DNA of 64,000 nt from Paraescarpia echinospica (Eukaryota > Annelida > Polychaeta > Sabellida > Siboglinidae): positions 8,876,982 to 8,940,981 of the forward strand of contig CM034543.1 of assembly GCA_020002185.1 (NCBI GenBank), given 5' to 3'. The notes below the pieces were generated by a model, which was not told where the DNA came from, did not search any database, and saw only the letters and a program-made list of their open reading frames with translations. A program made the position numbers and the translations under genes. Every line of letters starts with the position of its first letter. Positions within the stretch are counted from its first letter, which is position 1. Shown piece after piece: positions 63,285-64,000 of the stretch.

Positions 63285-63591
63285 TATTATTGTTATTATT
63301 AATCAGCCAATGGCGAGTGATGCTAATGACGACAGTACTACGTGTAATGTTACCATTGTATGTACTGTGTAATGCGTAATGTTACCATTGTATGTACCTG
63401 TAATGTGTAATATTACCATTGTACGTGCTGTGTAATGTTACCATTGTATGTAATGTGTAATGTAACCATTGTATATACTGTGTAATGTGTATTGTTAATT
63501 CCACTGTGTGCAGGGGATATGCAAAGACCCCAGCAAGGTGGTGAACCCTGACTTTCGAGCCGACCTCTATGACTGTCGTAAATACATTTGA
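62609..63591 (+). CDS. Gene C: small secreted protein, possibly with a chitin-binding type-2 domain (partial)
   Basis: Exon 1 runs from the ATG 62609 to 62680 (24 codons) before GTAAGT; it encodes [20 protein letters not shown], a clear signal peptide. The next exon starts at 63514 after CACTGTGTGCAG, phase 0, and reads [20 protein letters not shown] then C-R-K-Y-I and a TGA at 63589-63591, which would give 49 residues. C-x17-C with DP and YDC resembles the first half of a peritrophin-A (CBM14) domain. A donor GTAAAT at 63578 (phase 1) would instead continue the domain in exons beyond the window; I find this more likely. Transcript data would decide it. Confidence 0.45.
62690..63240 (+). other. 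Intron 1 of gene C
   Basis: No embedded feature recognised; a (TA)n tract follows at 63248-63285. Confidence 0.4.
63343..63500 (+). repeat. Minisatellite upstream of the gene C exon 2 acceptor
   Basis: Five to six units built on GTGTAATGTTACCATTGTAT plus GTACT, with unit lengths of about 22-36 bases. It ends 13 bases before the acceptor AG at 63512-63513. Confidence 0.85.
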
Positions 63592-63666
63592 ATTCATCAT
63601 TTCACTTACAATGGTTCTAACTGCTGTAACTCTCAAAGGTCACCGATTTGGACAATGCAATTACTC

Positions 63667-63777
<111 letters not shown>

Positions 63778-64000
63778 GCAATTTGTTGGACACAATTTAT
63801 TATTTATGTTTCACCTTCAAATAAGACACTGCATTGATCGATCTTTATAATAGTATACAGTACTGCGTTGAATCGTTATCGGAAATAATAGCTTATACTA
63901 CAAAATATCAACTTCAATATTTTGAAGAAAAATATCAGCTTTGAAATATTACAATAGTAACTCGTTTTCTATGGATGTTATGCTTAGCCGGGCAATATAC

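Overview
This is a nuclear genome window from an animal, most likely an AT-rich aquatic invertebrate. The evidence is spliced genes with GT/AG introns and AATAAA signals, very long (CA/TG)n and (TA)n microsatellites, tRNA-derived SINEs, MITEs, Penelope-like and several non-LTR retrotransposon remnants, and no bacterial-style gene packing. Phylum cannot be fixed from the sequence alone. Genes are few, small-exon and widely spaced.

Left part (1-24 kb). A family of small secreted cysteine-rich proteins occupies this region. Gene A (+, exons 3940-4066, 4956-5112, 6056-6077; 101 aa) and gene B (-, exons 19514-19406, 18632-18485, 17932-17926; 87 aa) share start context, signal peptide, an SM(V/I)GPD motif, intron phases and the pattern C-x25-C-x2-C-x2-C-x6-C-x5/7-C. 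A near-identical first exon lies inverted at 295-421 (-). A decayed first exon lies at about 2.7 kb (-) and a decayed second exon at 23.8 kb (+). Between A and B is a four-exon MFSD6-like transporter (+, 11347-15033, 621 aa) with a cysteine-rich luminal or extracellular loop carrying seven N-glycosylation sequons. The spacers hold a dead Penelope-like element, non-LTR fragments, SINEs and microsatellites.

Middle part (24-41 kb). I see no convincing host gene here. It contains SINEs, three TIR-type MITEs and a foldback element, a non-LTR 3' fragment, inverted pairs of long (CA)n/(TG)n tracts, GC-rich hairpins and a two-copy 166-bp tandem repeat.

Right part (41.5-59.7 kb). The most striking structure is one CR1-like non-LTR retrotransposon on the minus strand. 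ORF1 with an SGNH-esterase-like end and the first part of the endonuclease occur once on the right (58.2-59.7 kb). The reverse-transcriptase C-terminus and 3' tail occur once on the left (41.5-41.97 kb). Between them the endonuclease/RT segment is tandemly repeated: eight complete units of about 1854 bp plus one truncated unit. All units inspected share the same frameshifts and stops, and the six right-hand units alternate between two sequence types, giving a dimeric higher-order repeat of 3708 bp. This looks like a retrotransposon interior turned into satellite-like DNA.

Right end (62.5-64 kb). A signal-peptide exon (62609-62680) and a following exon (from 63514) begin another small secreted protein, perhaps with a chitin-binding type-2 domain, running towards or past the window edge. 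A SINE tail directly abuts its first exon and a 30-bp-class minisatellite directly precedes the second exon's acceptor.
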